Shown piece by piece: positions 1 through 12,722 of a stretch of 64,000 nt of DNA. A program made the translations under genes and the position numbers. Where the stretch lies: positions 48,029,894 through 48,093,893 of the forward strand of contig CM031600.1 of NCBI GenBank assembly GCA_018398815.1, read 5' to 3'. The stretch's first letter is position 1. Each line of letters starts with the position of its first letter. Origin of the DNA: Conus ventricosus (Eukaryota; Mollusca; Gastropoda; Neogastropoda; Conidae). The notes below the pieces were generated by a model. It did no database searches, had not been told where the DNA came from, and saw only the letters and a program-made list of their open reading frames with translations.

Positions 1-436
1 GGTGGGTGTAGTTTGCTGTTTGTGTGTGCCTGTTTGTGAGCTGGTGATGTGTCAGACTGCCCCTTGTGGTCACACACCTTGATTTGTGAGTCACACGCTG
101 CCATCCAGAAACCCAGTCTGTTCACAGTCTCCTCACTGACTCCTTACTCCTAGGTCATCTCACATAATGCCACTGAAGTTCCCAGGGTGTGCAGATGCCA
201 CGGTACAGTTGACATTACTGTCATAGCCATTGTGATTGATTCCACAGTAGCTGAAAAGCTCAACAGTCCTTCGGCTGTTTTGAATAGATAGTCATCTATC
301 ACTCATCATTCGTAGTCACAGACTGACAAGTAATATCTAAACGAGTGTGGATTGTAAAGCGCTTAGAGCTTGGTCTCTAACTGAGGGTAGGCGCTATTTA
401 AGTATTCATAATAATTAATGATAATAATTTTCAGTA
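1..436. other. No recognisable feature
   Basis: Mixed-composition DNA without a convincing open frame, RNA gene or terminal repeat. I see nothing to annotate before the short tandem repeat that follows. Confidence 0.5.
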
Positions 437-580
437 ATTTTGATGAACAAAGGCTACGTAGCTGATGAAGACATTTTGATGAACAAAGGCTGTGTAGCTG
501 ATGAAGACATTTTGATGAACAAAGACTGTGTAGCTGATGAAGACGTTTTGATGAACAAAGGCTTTCAGGCTGACAGAAGG
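437..580. repeat. 36-bp tandem repeat, four copies
   Basis: Four head-to-tail 36-bp units start at 437, 473, 509 and 545. Each begins with (a/g)ttttgatgaacaaag. The first three end in gctgatgaagac; the fourth diverges in its second half. The unit is a multiple of three, so open frames run through it on the minus strand as a 12-residue repeat, but nothing else supports a gene. Confidence 0.9.
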
Positions 581-862
581 TCCCATAAGTGATGAAGAGT
601 TTGTTTCTGCTTTGGGAGGGGTGGAGGGGGAGCACAGTTGTATGTGTGTGACTGACAAGGGTTTTAGACTCATGGTTGTGTGAGTGACACAGGCTATGCA
701 GTGACAAAAGTTCTATGATGAAGGTTTGTGGTTGGCTGGTGAAGCTTCTGTGAATGGGCTTAAAGCCCCTAAGGTGGACTCCTTCAGGTTCTTCTGAAAA
801 GGCATCAATGGTTTATGTCAACAGGTTTAATATTGCAATGGATGGATTGATAGATTAACTTG

Positions 863-978
863 ATTGATCGGTTGATGGTGCTGGAAATTATAGATGTATG
901 CCCATTATATTGATCATCAGATTGATCGGTTGATGGTGCTGGAAATTATAGATGTATGCCCATTATATTGATCATCAG
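863..978. repeat. 58-bp perfect tandem duplication
   Basis: The 58 bases at 863-920 are repeated without a mismatch at 921-978. The identity points to a very recent duplication or to an assembly slip. Confidence 0.92.
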
Positions 979-1794
979 GGGTAAGTTTATTTCTGATCTT
1001 GCCACAGACACTGGTTTCAGAAGAAATGTGTTTGAGACGGTCACAAGGTTTGGGCATAGAAGGAGTATTGAAGTTTATGTGGTCAGTTGTTTTCACATCT
1101 GTGACCAAGTGGCCAGAAAGGCTGCATTAAATGTCAGACTGACCAATTTTAGATCACAATGTCTGTGAGAACTCAAAACATTCTCTTTCCACGACCAATG
1201 AAACCAAGGTTTCTTCACAACAAAGTTCGATGGTTGATGATCAGATATTTTGAGAAATTGGGGCTCAAAGATTGAAGTTAGTTCCAAAGAATACAAAAAT
1301 GGACTTAACACAAAATTAGTCAGTGGCCTTTTTGATAATGTTATGCGTGGAATAGTCTGTATCACTTAAGGTACCATTCCTCTGGTCACATTTATGAACA
1401 GACTTTTTTCCCTTACAAAAATGAGTCCAGTTTCACTATTATGCCATCTTCAGGTTGTTGGTCTTGTTGTATTTTCCTTTGAATTATTTCTTCTTTCCTT
1501 TAATTTCAGTTTAGCAGACTGCTTTCACATCTTATAATTACTGTCAAGGATACAATCTGAGGAAAGAAGAGACCCTTTCTTTTCACTTTGTTGGGTTTTT
1601 CAATGGCCTGAGAATGGAATTTCCATAAATATTGCACAAAAGAGATTTTCTTATAATGATTATATATCAGACTTGTGTTTCTCCGTAATGGACAACAATA
1701 AAGAGTGGCTGTAGGATCAGCATGCACACTGATCTCAAATTTGAACTTTGACAGATATGGCTCAGGTTTGTTGCTCAAATTTATACACATACAC
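979..1794. other. No recognisable feature
   Basis: Open frames here are short, overlap on both strands and show no known motif. Nothing identifiable before the gap. Confidence 0.5.
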
Positions 1795-1894
1795 NNNNNN
1801 NNNNNNNNNNNNNNNNNNNNNNNNNNNNNNNNNNNNNNNNNNNNNNNNNNNNNNNNNNNNNNNNNNNNNNNNNNNNNNNNNNNNNNNNNNNNNN
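1795..1894. other. Assembly gap, 100 N
   Basis: Exactly 100 unknown bases, a conventional scaffolding gap of unknown true size. Open frames that cross it have no meaning. Confidence 0.99.
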
Positions 1895-2139
1895 GATCAG
1901 AGCCCTGGACACCAGACTACCAAATGGGTGTACTGTTAAAAGAAATATGTAAACCTATAAAGACTGGTGTCCTTCTTGCCGCTGAGGATGGCTGTACCCC
2001 AACTTCAGCGTTGTGGAGGATCCAGATCAGACCACGACCTCTGCCTCTCTTTGGCGAATCGACCATTGACGGTCGGACATTGGTTCACTGCGGGGCCCCT
2101 TTGCTCCCCTTCTTACGGGTCTCCGCCGCCGCAAAATCC

Positions 2140-2341
2140 ACCCCCCCCCCCTTCCTTCACCGCCCAACAAACCAACCTCACCACCTACCCCCACCCCCTC
2201 CCCCAACAAACCCACCCCACCCCCGACAAACCCACCCCAACCCGAACAACCCCCCACCCCTACCCCACTCCCCAAAGACCCCCAAACACCCCCCCCCATT
2301 TCCCCCCCGCCCACTCTCCCCACTTACCCCCCCCCCCCCCA
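2140..2341. repeat. C-rich low-complexity tract
   Basis: About 200 bases made almost only of C and A, with C-runs of 8-11 separated by short A-containing spacers. The minus strand is correspondingly G-rich and could form G-quadruplexes. Proline-rich and glycine-rich frames across it are composition artefacts. Confidence 0.9.
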
Positions 2342-2468
2342 ACAGAACCATGATTTTCTTTTAAGTAAGAGAAAACACGTAATGATTACGTCAACATTGT
2401 AGACGTCATTTTCCGACTTAACTAACCGTGGATTTTTACCTAGCTTGTCCGTTCCTTTTGTTGTCTCC

Positions 2469-2492
2469 CTGATGAAGGCCATGTGGCCGAAA
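2469..2492 (+). ncRNA. Hammerhead-ribozyme-like core, candidate
   Basis: CTGATGA is followed by one A, then a perfect 4-bp stem GGCC-ATGT-GGCC, then GAAA. This is the order of the conserved hammerhead core: CUGANGA, stem II, GAAA. The extra A before stem II departs from the canonical core. The same extra A occurs in the similar motif in the Penelope-like terminal repeats at 55124-55153, so this may be a stray terminal fragment of such an element. I did not find a clear stem III or cleavage site. Confidence 0.4.
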
Positions 2493-2802
2493 TATAGTGC
2501 AGAGTAACAATTTCATGTTTTCAAAAATGTTCTTCCCTTTGGAAGTTGGATATCAACTGCTTGATTTATGTATATTTTTTTCTTTATAAAATCAATTACG
2601 CGTTTTCACAAAATGTTTCTCCTTACACAGTCTCCTTACATTCATTTTCTTTTAAAATCACTTCATTGTTTGTGAAGGAATCGTTTATATTCACTAATGA
2701 ATAATTTCGCTTTTCTCTTTTTATTTATTTTTCCCCAACTGGAACTTATCCATGTGGAATCAATACTATAACAAAATCTCTAGCAGACTTCTGTCTGTAC
2801 TA
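2493..2802. other. AT-rich spacer
   Basis: AT-rich DNA between the hammerhead-like motif and the Tc1 element. I see no gene or repeat. Confidence 0.5.
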
Positions 2803-2804
2803 TA

Positions 2805-4297
2805 CTGAGAGGCAATGAAAACGCAATCCCCATTTCGTCCCCGAAAAATGTCAGCTCAGCCAAAATAATGTGAATTATGCACGAGGCATGCAACCTAGCA
2901 CGCGTATGTTGTATTGCGACGATCTGTATGACAGGCACAGTTGGGTTCATGACGTCATGAGTAAACCACTCCAACACATCTTTTACTGATAACTGCAAAA
3001 CACGTGCAACACAGGCATACTGTGATTGCATGCAAACAGCCCATGACTGTCCCCTATAAAAACACATTGGCGTTTTACTGACACTCGTACGCACCATGCC
3101 GCGGTTAACTACAGACCAGAGAAATCAAGCCATTGGCATGCTGAGGGCAGGCACTGTTCACATCAGGGCCGCACAACATTTCAATGTACACCCATCAACC
3201 ATAACCCGTCTTGCGACTCGGCACCAAAACACTGGAAGTGTAAAACGACCGTCCACGCCCAGGCGTCCAACGTGTGACGACGGCACGACAGGACCGTTAC
3301 ATTGTCACACTGCACCTCCGGAATCGTTTCCAGCCAGCTGCACAAACAGCCCGCAACACTATTGGGACTAGAGAAAGACCAATCAGCAGCCGTACCGTGC
3401 GTCGGCGTCTGGCAGCAGCAGGGCTACGGGCACGTCGACCATACCAAGGTCAGATCTTAACCCATCGCCATCGACTAGCACGCCAGCGATGGGCTGCCGC
3501 AGGTGGCTTTCTGGGGAACAGGGTTTGGGGGAATGTTGTTTTTTCGGATGAATCCGGTTCAATGTCTCTTTCCCGGATGGCCGTGATCGTGTGTATCGAC
3601 GTCAGGGTGAACGTTTTGCGCAACCCTGTGTCATTGAGCGAGATCGTTATGGGGGTGGAGGGGTAATGGTCTGGGGTGCCATAAATGCTCAATTTCGATC
3701 GGAGCTTGTGTTTGTGCCAGGCAACTTGACGGTAAGGCGTTATATTGACACTGTTCTTGAGCCAGTTCTTCTTCCTCTCTGGAGACAGCATGGTGGCAAC
3801 AGACTAGTGTTTCAGCAGGACAATGCTCGACCCCACACAGCCGTTCTCACACGAAATTTCCTTCGGGACAGCAATGTGGATGTCATGCAGTGGCCCTCCG
3901 TGTCCCCCGACATGAATCCCATTGAACATTTGTGGGACGAACTTGGACGACGTGTGCAAGGTCAGCAGAATCCCCCAACTACCGTTGCTGAGCTCACCCA
4001 AGCATTGCAGCATCACTGGAACGTGATACCGATCCGTATCATCCGTCGTTTGTGCGCTTCAATGACCCGACGTTTGCAAGCTTGTGTTCGTGCTCAAGGG
4101 GGACACACCAGATATTGACAGTGTATTCCTTCTGTCGCGCCTAAATGGGCTTCACTTCAGGCGAATGTGCACCTGTTATAGGCAAACTAATGTACAGTGG
4201 TCGCACTTTTGTCACACGTATTTGCTTTGATGTGTGTTTGTTTCATTTCAATAAAATTGTCAGTTGACAATGGAATTGCGTTTTCTTTGCCTCTCAG
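2805..4297 (+). mobile_element. Tc1-like DNA transposon
   Basis: A 1493-bp element bounded by imperfect inverted repeats at 2805-2830 and 4272-4297, each starting CTGAGAGGCAA, with TA on both outer sides (2803-2804 and 4298-4299), the target duplication expected for Tc1/mariner. One transposase frame lies inside in the plus orientation with leaders of normal length. The transposase is frameshifted, so the copy is probably non-autonomous, although its ends could still be mobilised by a related enzyme. Confidence 0.9.
3096..4118 (+). pseudogene. Tc1-family transposase, frameshifted
   Basis: The family cuts and pastes its own element by binding the terminal repeats through helix-turn-helix domains and cutting with a DDE catalytic triad. 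The start MPRLTTDQRNQAIGML opens a helix-turn-helix region. Further on are FSDES (first Asp), QQDNARPHTA (second Asp) and SPDMNPIEHLWDEL (Glu). Thirty-four residues separate the second Asp from the Glu, the DD34E spacing of Tc1. The C-terminus ends in GGHTRY, a familiar ending for this group. Two frame changes, near 3280 and near 3590, split it into three frames. About 340 residues are represented, the usual length. The start codon is the first ATG after the leader and matches the family N-terminus. Confidence 0.9.
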
Positions 4298-5299
4298 TAT
4301 ATATCACTGACCACTCTCTGGTCGCTCGGAAAACAAAGTTTTCCGTTTCCAATCCCCAAGGCTGAAAAATCGTTATCTATTTGTCCTTGACCCCATCAGG
4401 AGACATATTCTCCCGTTTGGCCATTCCTGGTCTGCCATACATATCGGGAACACACCCATCCTACAAACAGGGAGCTTCTCTTACCTGTCACGTGCCTCAG
4501 CGTCCAAGCAACAAGAAGAAAAGGTTAGAGATTTAAAGCACTGTTCACATATTTTTTGTGGTCTAACATTGTGGTCATACTTTAAAAAATTCCCCCTTTC
4601 CAAAAAGTCCACCTGTACTCCTAAAATGAAATTTCACTTTTATGTTTTATATTCAATACACTCTCTTGTCATGACAGCCTTCACTTTCCCCGATCAAGAT
4701 CCGGAGTAAGGGTCTATGTATGACTAAAACTCACTCAAAAAGACCCACTGCAATGATCGTCATGTATGTACTCCATGTTATCTTTTGTTTTCAATATTAA
4801 AGAAGACAAGAAGACGTGCAGTGTACAGCTACTATTCTTATGCTGACTTTGTCTTCCATTAAGGACGTGAACAGTTCGGCTGTCATGGTAAAACTGAATT
4901 TGTGTGTGTGTGTCAAGTCAAGTCAAGTCAAAATTTTATTTAGAGATGGAAACATTGAATAAGCATCATATCTGCTTCTTTTTTTATTATTTTCTTTTTA
5001 CATCAAACCGTCTATGAAAAAAGAGAAAAAAATCAAATCATACAATGCCTTTCAAATGTACAATGCCTTTCATCAAAAGAAAAGTAAACATACCGTCTTA
5101 CCCGCTCCCATCTCCTCCCCTTTCCTCACTCACTTCCATTCACGTAAAAGGTATCAATGCTCATTGCCGTCCCTATGGTTACATTCACGAAGTGTATATC
5201 TTTACCAGTGCATTTCTTTTCTGCACAGGATGGACATTTTTTCAGTGTGATATGTGATTAACGACTCATGAGATAATCTTTCAATTTTTTTTCTTAAAT
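4298..5299. other. Intergenic DNA with a short GTCAA repeat
   Basis: No gene recognised. Four tandem GTCAA units lie at 4912-4931, followed by AT-rich sequence. Short overlapping frames near 5014-5257 show no known motif. Confidence 0.5.
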
Positions 5300-5311
5300 T
5301 TGTGTGTGTGT

Positions 5312-5372
<61 letters not shown>
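5300..5372. repeat. (GT)n microsatellite
   Basis: About 73 bases of GT with one GG interruption. It adjoins the truncated 3' end of the minus-strand LINE that follows, whose last codons run straight into the repeat. Confidence 0.95.
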
Positions 5373-8084
5373 TTTTTTTTAAGGGTTTTGTGAGTTTATT
5401 CCACAGATTTCCACGTGAATATACAAAACTGGATTTGTATAAATTGTCGCGTGGTCTAGGAATGGACAATAAATGATTATGTCTACGGCAATTGACTCTA
5501 AATGTTTCTGTAATCTTTTGGGGAACTGTTCCATTAATAACGTTATGCATACAAAGGCTTTATTGAAAAAGAGTCTGCTTGGGAAGGTTAATATTTTCAG
5601 TTGTTCGTAATCTTCATCAGTTAACATCAGTTTTAACAATACTAATTTCAATGCTCATTTGTACAGACGATGAATTAATTTTAAATTATGTTCACTACAG
5701 CTGTCCGAAAGGGTTGATGCATAATCAATTAATGACAAAATATGTGCACAGAAAAAAAGTTTTAGAGAGTGGCCATCGAGGAAATTTTTTTAAATCCGAG
5801 ACAACTGAAATATTTTTTTGGAAAGGCGTTTTGCTAAGAATGTTGTATGTTTGTCCAAGATAAATTTTTGTCAATAATGACACCTAGTGTTTTGTATGAA
5901 CTGACTTCCTCAACTTTATTGTTGGATATGAGTAAAGGCTGAAAATTTGATTTCATTTTTTGTCGTTTTTGTCTTTGCACTTTGTTTTAATAGCATTTAA
6001 AGACATATGCTTTAGTTGTTCCATTCAGTAAGTTTATCGATATCTGCTTGAAGCTTAATTGTTAATTATAGGCATCAGAGTCGTTTTGGTGAAGAGATGT
6101 ATCATCTGCAAACATTTCGCATTCACATTTAACAAAACAAGGCAAATCATTTACGTATATAGTAAACAAAAGAGGTCCTAACACAGAGTCTTGTGGAACA
6201 CCATATTTGACAGGCATAAATGTTGACAATTTGTCAGCTACAGCTACTAATTGTTTTCGGTCACATAAAAAAGATGAAATAAGACTTATGAATTCTGGAG
6301 TCAGTTTGTAAAGTTCAAGTTTACGGCACAACAAAGAATGGTTGATGACATCAAATGCTTTTTCAAAGTCTACGAAGAGAATACCTGCAAATTTATTCTC
6401 GTTTATGCTGCAAAGAAGACTGCACATAAGCTGTATAACGGCTGTGTGGCAAGAATGATTGTTTTGAAAGCCCGGCTGACTTTCGTGGAGAAGTTTGTTA
6501 TCAACGAAATAAGCAGACAGAGACTTATGCATGTGTTTTTCGATCGGTTTTGCTATGGCTGATAAAATGGATATCGGTCTGTAATTTGATGGGTTTGAAG
6601 AATCCCGGTTTTATACAGAGGAATAACTTTAGCTTCCTTAAATTTTAGAGGAAAAGTTTGTTTATCTATGCATAAATTGTATAAGTATGTCAAAGTATCT
6701 GTGATAACAGGACATGACGACTTAGGTATTTTTGTCTCGATACCATCAAAATCAAGATTAGGCTTTACAACCATCTAAAACGGTCATGGGTTTCAGACTA
6801 ATGAACACGATATTCTTAGAATGGATGTATTGTTCCAAATGATTGAGATAATTTTCACTAGATTTATCATTTATTATGATTCTACCTGCTAAGTTTGCAA
6901 AATGATCATTTAGTTGATCTGCAGATATGTCTGAGCTCATTTGTTGACTTTTTGACACATGTTTATTAGTTATTAATATGTTAATTGCTTTCCAAATTTG
7001 CCTGGTATCTTTGGTAGAAATTAACATTTTTCTAAAGTAAGTACGTTTCGATTTCTGTTTTAATGACGTCACTTTATTTCTTTGTTTTCTGAATTCTTCA
7101 TTTGTTCCGAAATTACTCAGATGATTTTTTTAAAAAATTAATTTCTGTGTCAATTTCTTTAGTTATCTATGGAGGTTTTGTTTCCTGTTTAATCCTTTTC
7201 TTTATAAAAGGGGCGTGTTTATTATATACAGAGGTAAACGCATCAATCCAAAATTCAGCTGCTTTATTTGGATCTCTGATTTGATAGACGAGGTCAAATT
7301 GTGCTTCAGAAAGGTCAGTAAGAAATCTTCTTCTTTAAAGTTTCTAAAGCTCCTGTAGTAAATAACTTTATGACCTACTTTTGGAATTTTTACACGGTTT
7401 TTTGAACCAAGTAAGGCAAATTGAGTTGTGATCACTGCAGCCATAGGGAGGGAACAAAGTTCGATAATGTATTGTTTTGCATTTGTGTAAATATGATCTA
7501 TTAGAGTAGCGGAATTTTCAGTTATGCGTGTTGGTCTATCGATTAGTTGTTCTAAATTATGTGATATATAGTTTTAATACACTTTGATTTTGTTTTTAAC
7601 AGATCAATGTTAAAATCTCCTAAAAAAATTGTCTCATAACTTAGAATGGTTACTTCATCCATTATGCATTAAATCTGTCCTGCCAATCGTGGTTTCTGAT
7701 GGGTTTCTGTAGACAAAGCCTATTGCAAGCGGTTGACTATTTTTCATACGTTTTTTCAATCCAGACAGATTCAACACCATAATTTTCAAAATTAACTAGC
7801 CTTTTACATTTTAATGGGGAAGCATGATATATAAGTAAGCCAGTGGATTTTGGTTTATAGGGGTCTAGTCGCATTATTTGGTATCCTGACATGTCCATTT
7901 CTGCATCTGGTATATGAGAAGATAACCGGGATTCAGAAAAAACAAAATACATGAAACTGTTTCCATCACTGCGAAGTATAGTTGCAATGTCATCTTTTTT
8001 GTTTGTTGCGTTATTGATGTTAAGGTACCCTACACGAACACGAAGTCCATGTTTGGATGGCCATATGTCTAAAGTCATAGGCAT
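5373..8084 (-). mobile_element. LINE, CR1/Jockey-like, broken
   Basis: A non-LTR retrotransposon read right to left. An endonuclease-like segment (8084-7737, with GYLNINN, SESRL and GYQIMRLD) comes first, then linker and fingers of the reverse transcriptase (7072-6553), then the palm (6532-6062). The C-terminal region reaches 5380, where the motif RPRDNLYKSSFVYSRGNLWN resembles the conserved end of CR1/Jockey-type ORF2. At least six frame changes break the ORF. The end after WNKLTKPLKK is replaced by a GT microsatellite. The clade is inferred from sequence feel only. Confidence 0.85.
6062..6532 (-). pseudogene. LINE reverse transcriptase palm
   Basis: This is the longest unbroken stretch of the LINE polymerase, which copies element RNA into DNA at a nicked target site. 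Visible motifs in order are QPGFQNNHSCHTA, VDFEKAFDVINHSLL (first catalytic Asp), GVPQDSVLGPLLF and MFADDTSLH (catalytic FADD at 6101-6112). The family normally has GVPQGS; here the Gly is Asp, which probably harms the enzyme. The frame is interrupted on both sides by indels, so the listed bounds are those of the open segment, not of a gene. Confidence 0.88.
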
Positions 8085-8315
8085 GTTGCAGTGTATAGCA
8101 CTAGGTATGGCTTAAATAAAATGGTGAGAGGGAACACTAAATAAATCACTGCTTGTTTATAAAACAAATATTCACTTTCTAAACCAGTGGCCTAACTATT
8201 GAAATTCTAAAAATGATATGAAAAAAAATCATATCAAAAATCAGAAGACAAGGTGAGAGTAATCAAACAAAGGATCAAATCTAAAAATCACAAGTTATCA
8301 AAGAAACCACGAATA
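8085..8315. other. Spacer upstream of LINE
   Basis: AT-rich DNA upstream of the endonuclease segment of the LINE. It could be its degraded 5' leader, but I see nothing diagnostic. Confidence 0.4.
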
Positions 8316-8333
8316 AACACACACACACACACA

Positions 8334-8390
<57 letters not shown>

Positions 8391-8397
8391 AAAAAAA
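8316..8397. repeat. (AC)n microsatellite with A-tract
   Basis: About 70 bases of AC with one doubled C, then 12 A. With the GT tract at 5300-5372 it flanks the LINE in inverted orientation. Confidence 0.95.
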
Positions 8398-8757
8398 CAC
8401 GATGATTTTATGATTTGAATATAGATTACAAATTAATCTGTGTAATTTTCACACAGCACAAGGTGAAAACCTATAGGGTATTTCAAAGACAAAAAAAGGA
8501 AAAAACTACATGAACAATACCAAGAAACGTTTGTACGAACGTAAACAAAACACTTTAAAGAAAACCAACAGGAAAGCAACAATTGTGTGTGTGTGTGCAC
8601 AAGCGTATAATCCGTGCTCCGTATTGGATAACTTCAAAGCCGAATTAACGAATTCCATTGGCGGTGTATTCGCAATCCCGTCAAATAACTTTGCAAGTAA
8701 CACAGACACAGACACCTTCGCGTAGTTTTGCCAAACGGAATCCGCCTACTGTCGCCG

Positions 8758-8790
<33 letters not shown>

Positions 8791-9504
8791 GTGCTTCTTC
8801 CGTCGGTGTGCAGCCTCTGAGCATTTTCACCCGGCTTCGCTTGGTGCATATCCCCCACTGCCCTCCTCCCCCTCCCCCGCTTTGTATCCTCAAATTCTCC
8901 CTTCTCCAGTCTGTCTCTTTCGATTCACAATACTGCAGCAACGGCAGTGGAATTGCTTCCATAACTCTCACTACAGACTATTTATATAATTGTATGATCT
9001 TCACACAAAAGCTCTCCCTTCTCCCGTCCATGCTCCCCATCACCACATTCCTCCACTTCACCGACCACTTTCATTCTGAAACATTTTTTTATCTCCCGCA
9101 CAGCCAAGCACTTACGTATGAACTAAACTCTACATAAACTAAAAATAGCCCCCATGGTGGCCTGTCAGGTCTGTGGATGCATGGTTCTGGTGAACAGAAT
9201 TTGGCCCTGCTGTCACAATTATGTTTGCAGTAGCCACCCATGCCATTTTGACTCTGACAGATGAACTTGATTAAGAGTCTTGGAATGTAGTATGATGGCT
9301 CGCTGAAAGACACAAAGAGAGGAAAGGAAATCAAGCAAATGGCAGAAAAAAGCCAGCCGATAACAGATCAGTGTGGTGTCCCCTGGCAAATATCAGATCT
9401 GGTGTCTGCTGTTCATGCTGATCCCGAAGCTCCTTTGGCTTCTGCTGATATGTACTATTAGCAGTGGCACAGGGGAATCAATGGAAGCCAAAATCAACAA
9501 ATAA
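8398..9504. other. Intergenic DNA with a T30 tract
   Basis: No gene recognised. A run of about 30 T lies at 8760-8789; read on the minus strand it is an A30 tract that could be the tail of a retroposed sequence, but I cannot define the body. The rest is pyrimidine-rich (8850-9080) and then mixed. Confidence 0.45.
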
Positions 9505-10436
<932 letters not shown>

Positions 10437-11238
10437 AAGACTAAATAGTGTCCCCGGGCTTGGCGACTATCCCCAACCCGGTGGGTCCCCGGGTGGCGGA
10501 TAGGGTGTCGGCCCCCAGATATGAGGGTTAGCTGCGATATAAGTCAGGCTTGCCTGGTCGAATAAGCAGTCCCGGACCAACTGGCGATGTTCCTACCAGG
10601 ACGGGGCGGGGTAACAGGTGGCACTGTTACACCATATCAAATCCCCCAAGTGTCCTGTGACGGGTTCATCATGCGAGTAAGAGGCGCATAAAAACCTCTA
10701 GCCCCGGGGAAGGAAAACCTGGGAGAAACAAACCAGGGTAGGGAATGCTCATCGGCCTTGGTCGGCAAGTCGCCTACGAGAGGGAAACTCGGACAAGAAA
10801 ACCAACGCCGAAGACGGATGTACTGGGCCCTTGGCGAGTAACGGCAGTACAACGCATCTACGTCATGAATGGAAAACCTCACAGATTTTCGATATGGTGC
10901 TCTACTAGAGGAGTCCCGCCGGGCTAGTAGAGTGCCGGGCCCTGTGCCTCAAAAGGGGCCACCCCATGCGTCTGGTGGTCACCCCGTCCGGTGAGAGGAG
11001 CCAGGCATCGGAGGCGGGGGGAAAATGCTACTGGCCGAAAAACATCTGACCTGGAGAACCCCTAGACCACTCAACATTCTCCAGTGGAATGCAGAGGGCG
11101 TCTACTACAAAAAGATCCCACTTACTGAGAGAATGTACACAGAAAACATTGATGTGGCCTGTCTGGAAGGATGGCCTCCGGAGAAAACTCCAGAAGAGTG
11201 GTGTGACTGGCTGTATGTACCAATGGACCTCGCAGTAC

Positions 11239-11865
11239 CTGAAAAATAGGAAGGCCCGAGTCCATGACAACGGAGCATACAGTCGGAAGAAGACACTGAG
11301 AGAAGGAGTCCCTCAAGGAGGTGTCCTCAACCCTACCCTATTCCTTGTCTTTATCAACGACATCGTCAAAGATATGCCACGCAAAGTCCAAGGAGCCATC
11401 TATGCAGACGATCTTATCCTATGGTGCTCGGAAGAGAACCTCACAACTGCCAACTACAGGCTACAGCAGGTGCTGAATGTTCTCGAAAGGTGGACAAAAC
11501 AGTGGCTGGTAACAATTAATGCTAAGAAGACCACTTACACTGTTTTCAGCCTCTCACCCAAAGAACAGAAGGCCAACCTGAGCATCAATGGACAAACTCT
11601 GCTTGCTGAAAATAACCCCACGTACCTGGGAGTCACCTTCGACAAACGCCTGACGTGGAAGAAGCAAGCAGAGAAAACAGAATTAAGAGCAAAAGTACGT
11701 CTTGCCCTCATGAAGAAGCTGGCAGGAACAACATGGGGTGCAGACAACACGACCCTCAGGAGACTGTACACTGGTAGAGTCAGGCCAGTGCTGGAGTATG
11801 GCATGACTGCATGGGGCACTACAACCAAATCCAATTTTGAACGGATCAGCAAGATTCAGAATTAA
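11239..11865 (+). pseudogene. LINE reverse transcriptase, palm to thumb
   Basis: An open stretch of about 210 residues. QYLKNRKARV is followed by GVPQGGVLNPTLFLVFINDI, then IYADDLILW with the catalytic YADD at 11401-11412, then NPTYLGVTFDKRLTWKKQ, which is the usual thumb motif, and VRPVLEYGMTAWG. The fingers domain and first catalytic Asp are absent because of the internal deletion, so it cannot be active. The frame breaks near 11865 before the RNase H domain. Confidence 0.88.
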
Positions 11866-12007
11866 GCTACCGTATCATCACAGGAGCCATGAAGTCTACG
11901 CCAATTCAGGAGCTTGAAACAATCACAGAGCTCCAGCCCTTGAGGATCGCAGAGACGCCAAACTCCTGACCCAGGCTGCCAAGTTCAAGAGGCTGCAAGG
12001 CCACCCC

Positions 12008-12722
12008 ATGAAAGACAGACTGTCCCAGCCAACAAAAGGACGGCTGAAGAGAGGGAGCTTTGTACACCAGAGCAGGATCCTAGAACGGCAACATCAAGAT
12101 ATCCTTGACCATGACTCCAAAGTGATACCTCGTAGTCTTGCCGTCCCTCCCTGGAGCGAAGGAACCCTTCGCCTCATCCAGTGCAGCATCCCTGGTGCTG
12201 GCCCCAAAGATTTCCAAAGCGGCCCTGAAAGAAAGTCCCTCACCCTTGAACACCTCCATACCCAGTTCCCTAAAGAATCCTGGACTCATGTCTACACCGA
12301 CGGCTCTGCAGCAGATGCCATTCGAAATGGAGGGGCAGGAGTCTATGTCCAAAATCCAGGAGGCAGAGAAGAAAAGATCTGCCTCGCTACCGGCCTGTAC
12401 TCCACAAATAACAGAGCTGAAGCAGAAGCCCTGAAAACAGCAGCAGCTCACATCGAGGTCAGCCCCTACGCCAGCCACAACGTTGTCTTCCTGACCGACG
12501 CCCTGTCCATCTTGCAGGCCTTCAGTCCAGCAGAGATCTAGAGCTCAACGATCTGTCCTCATTTCTCGCCTCCCTCTGCAAAAGTCACACAGTCATCCTG
12601 CAGTGGATTCCCTCCCACTGCAATGTGCTCGGAAATGAGACTGCTGACTCCCTGGCAAAGGAGGGCACTACGAAGGAGCAGATGGACAGATCTACCAGCT
12701 ACCTGAATCCAGGACCATCATT
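12008..12722 (+). pseudogene. LINE RNase H domain
   Basis: The domain removes element RNA from the RNA-DNA hybrid. The open stretch to 12541 holds HVYTDGSAADAIRNGGAGVY (first Asp), NNRAEAEALKTAAAH (Glu) and VFLTDALSILQAF (second Asp). After a frame change at about 12540 the sequence WIPSHCNVLGNETADSLAKEG (12605-12665) gives the His and last Asp. All four catalytic positions are visible. The frame change separates the last motif from the rest. Confidence 0.85.

Noticed and set aside
437..580. Possible CRISPR-like array
   Set aside because: The 36-bp units abut without spacers and the genome is eukaryotic; it is a simple minisatellite.
1967..2353. Proline-rich and glycine-rich frames
   Set aside because: They come from the C-rich low-complexity tract and are present in several frames on both strands.
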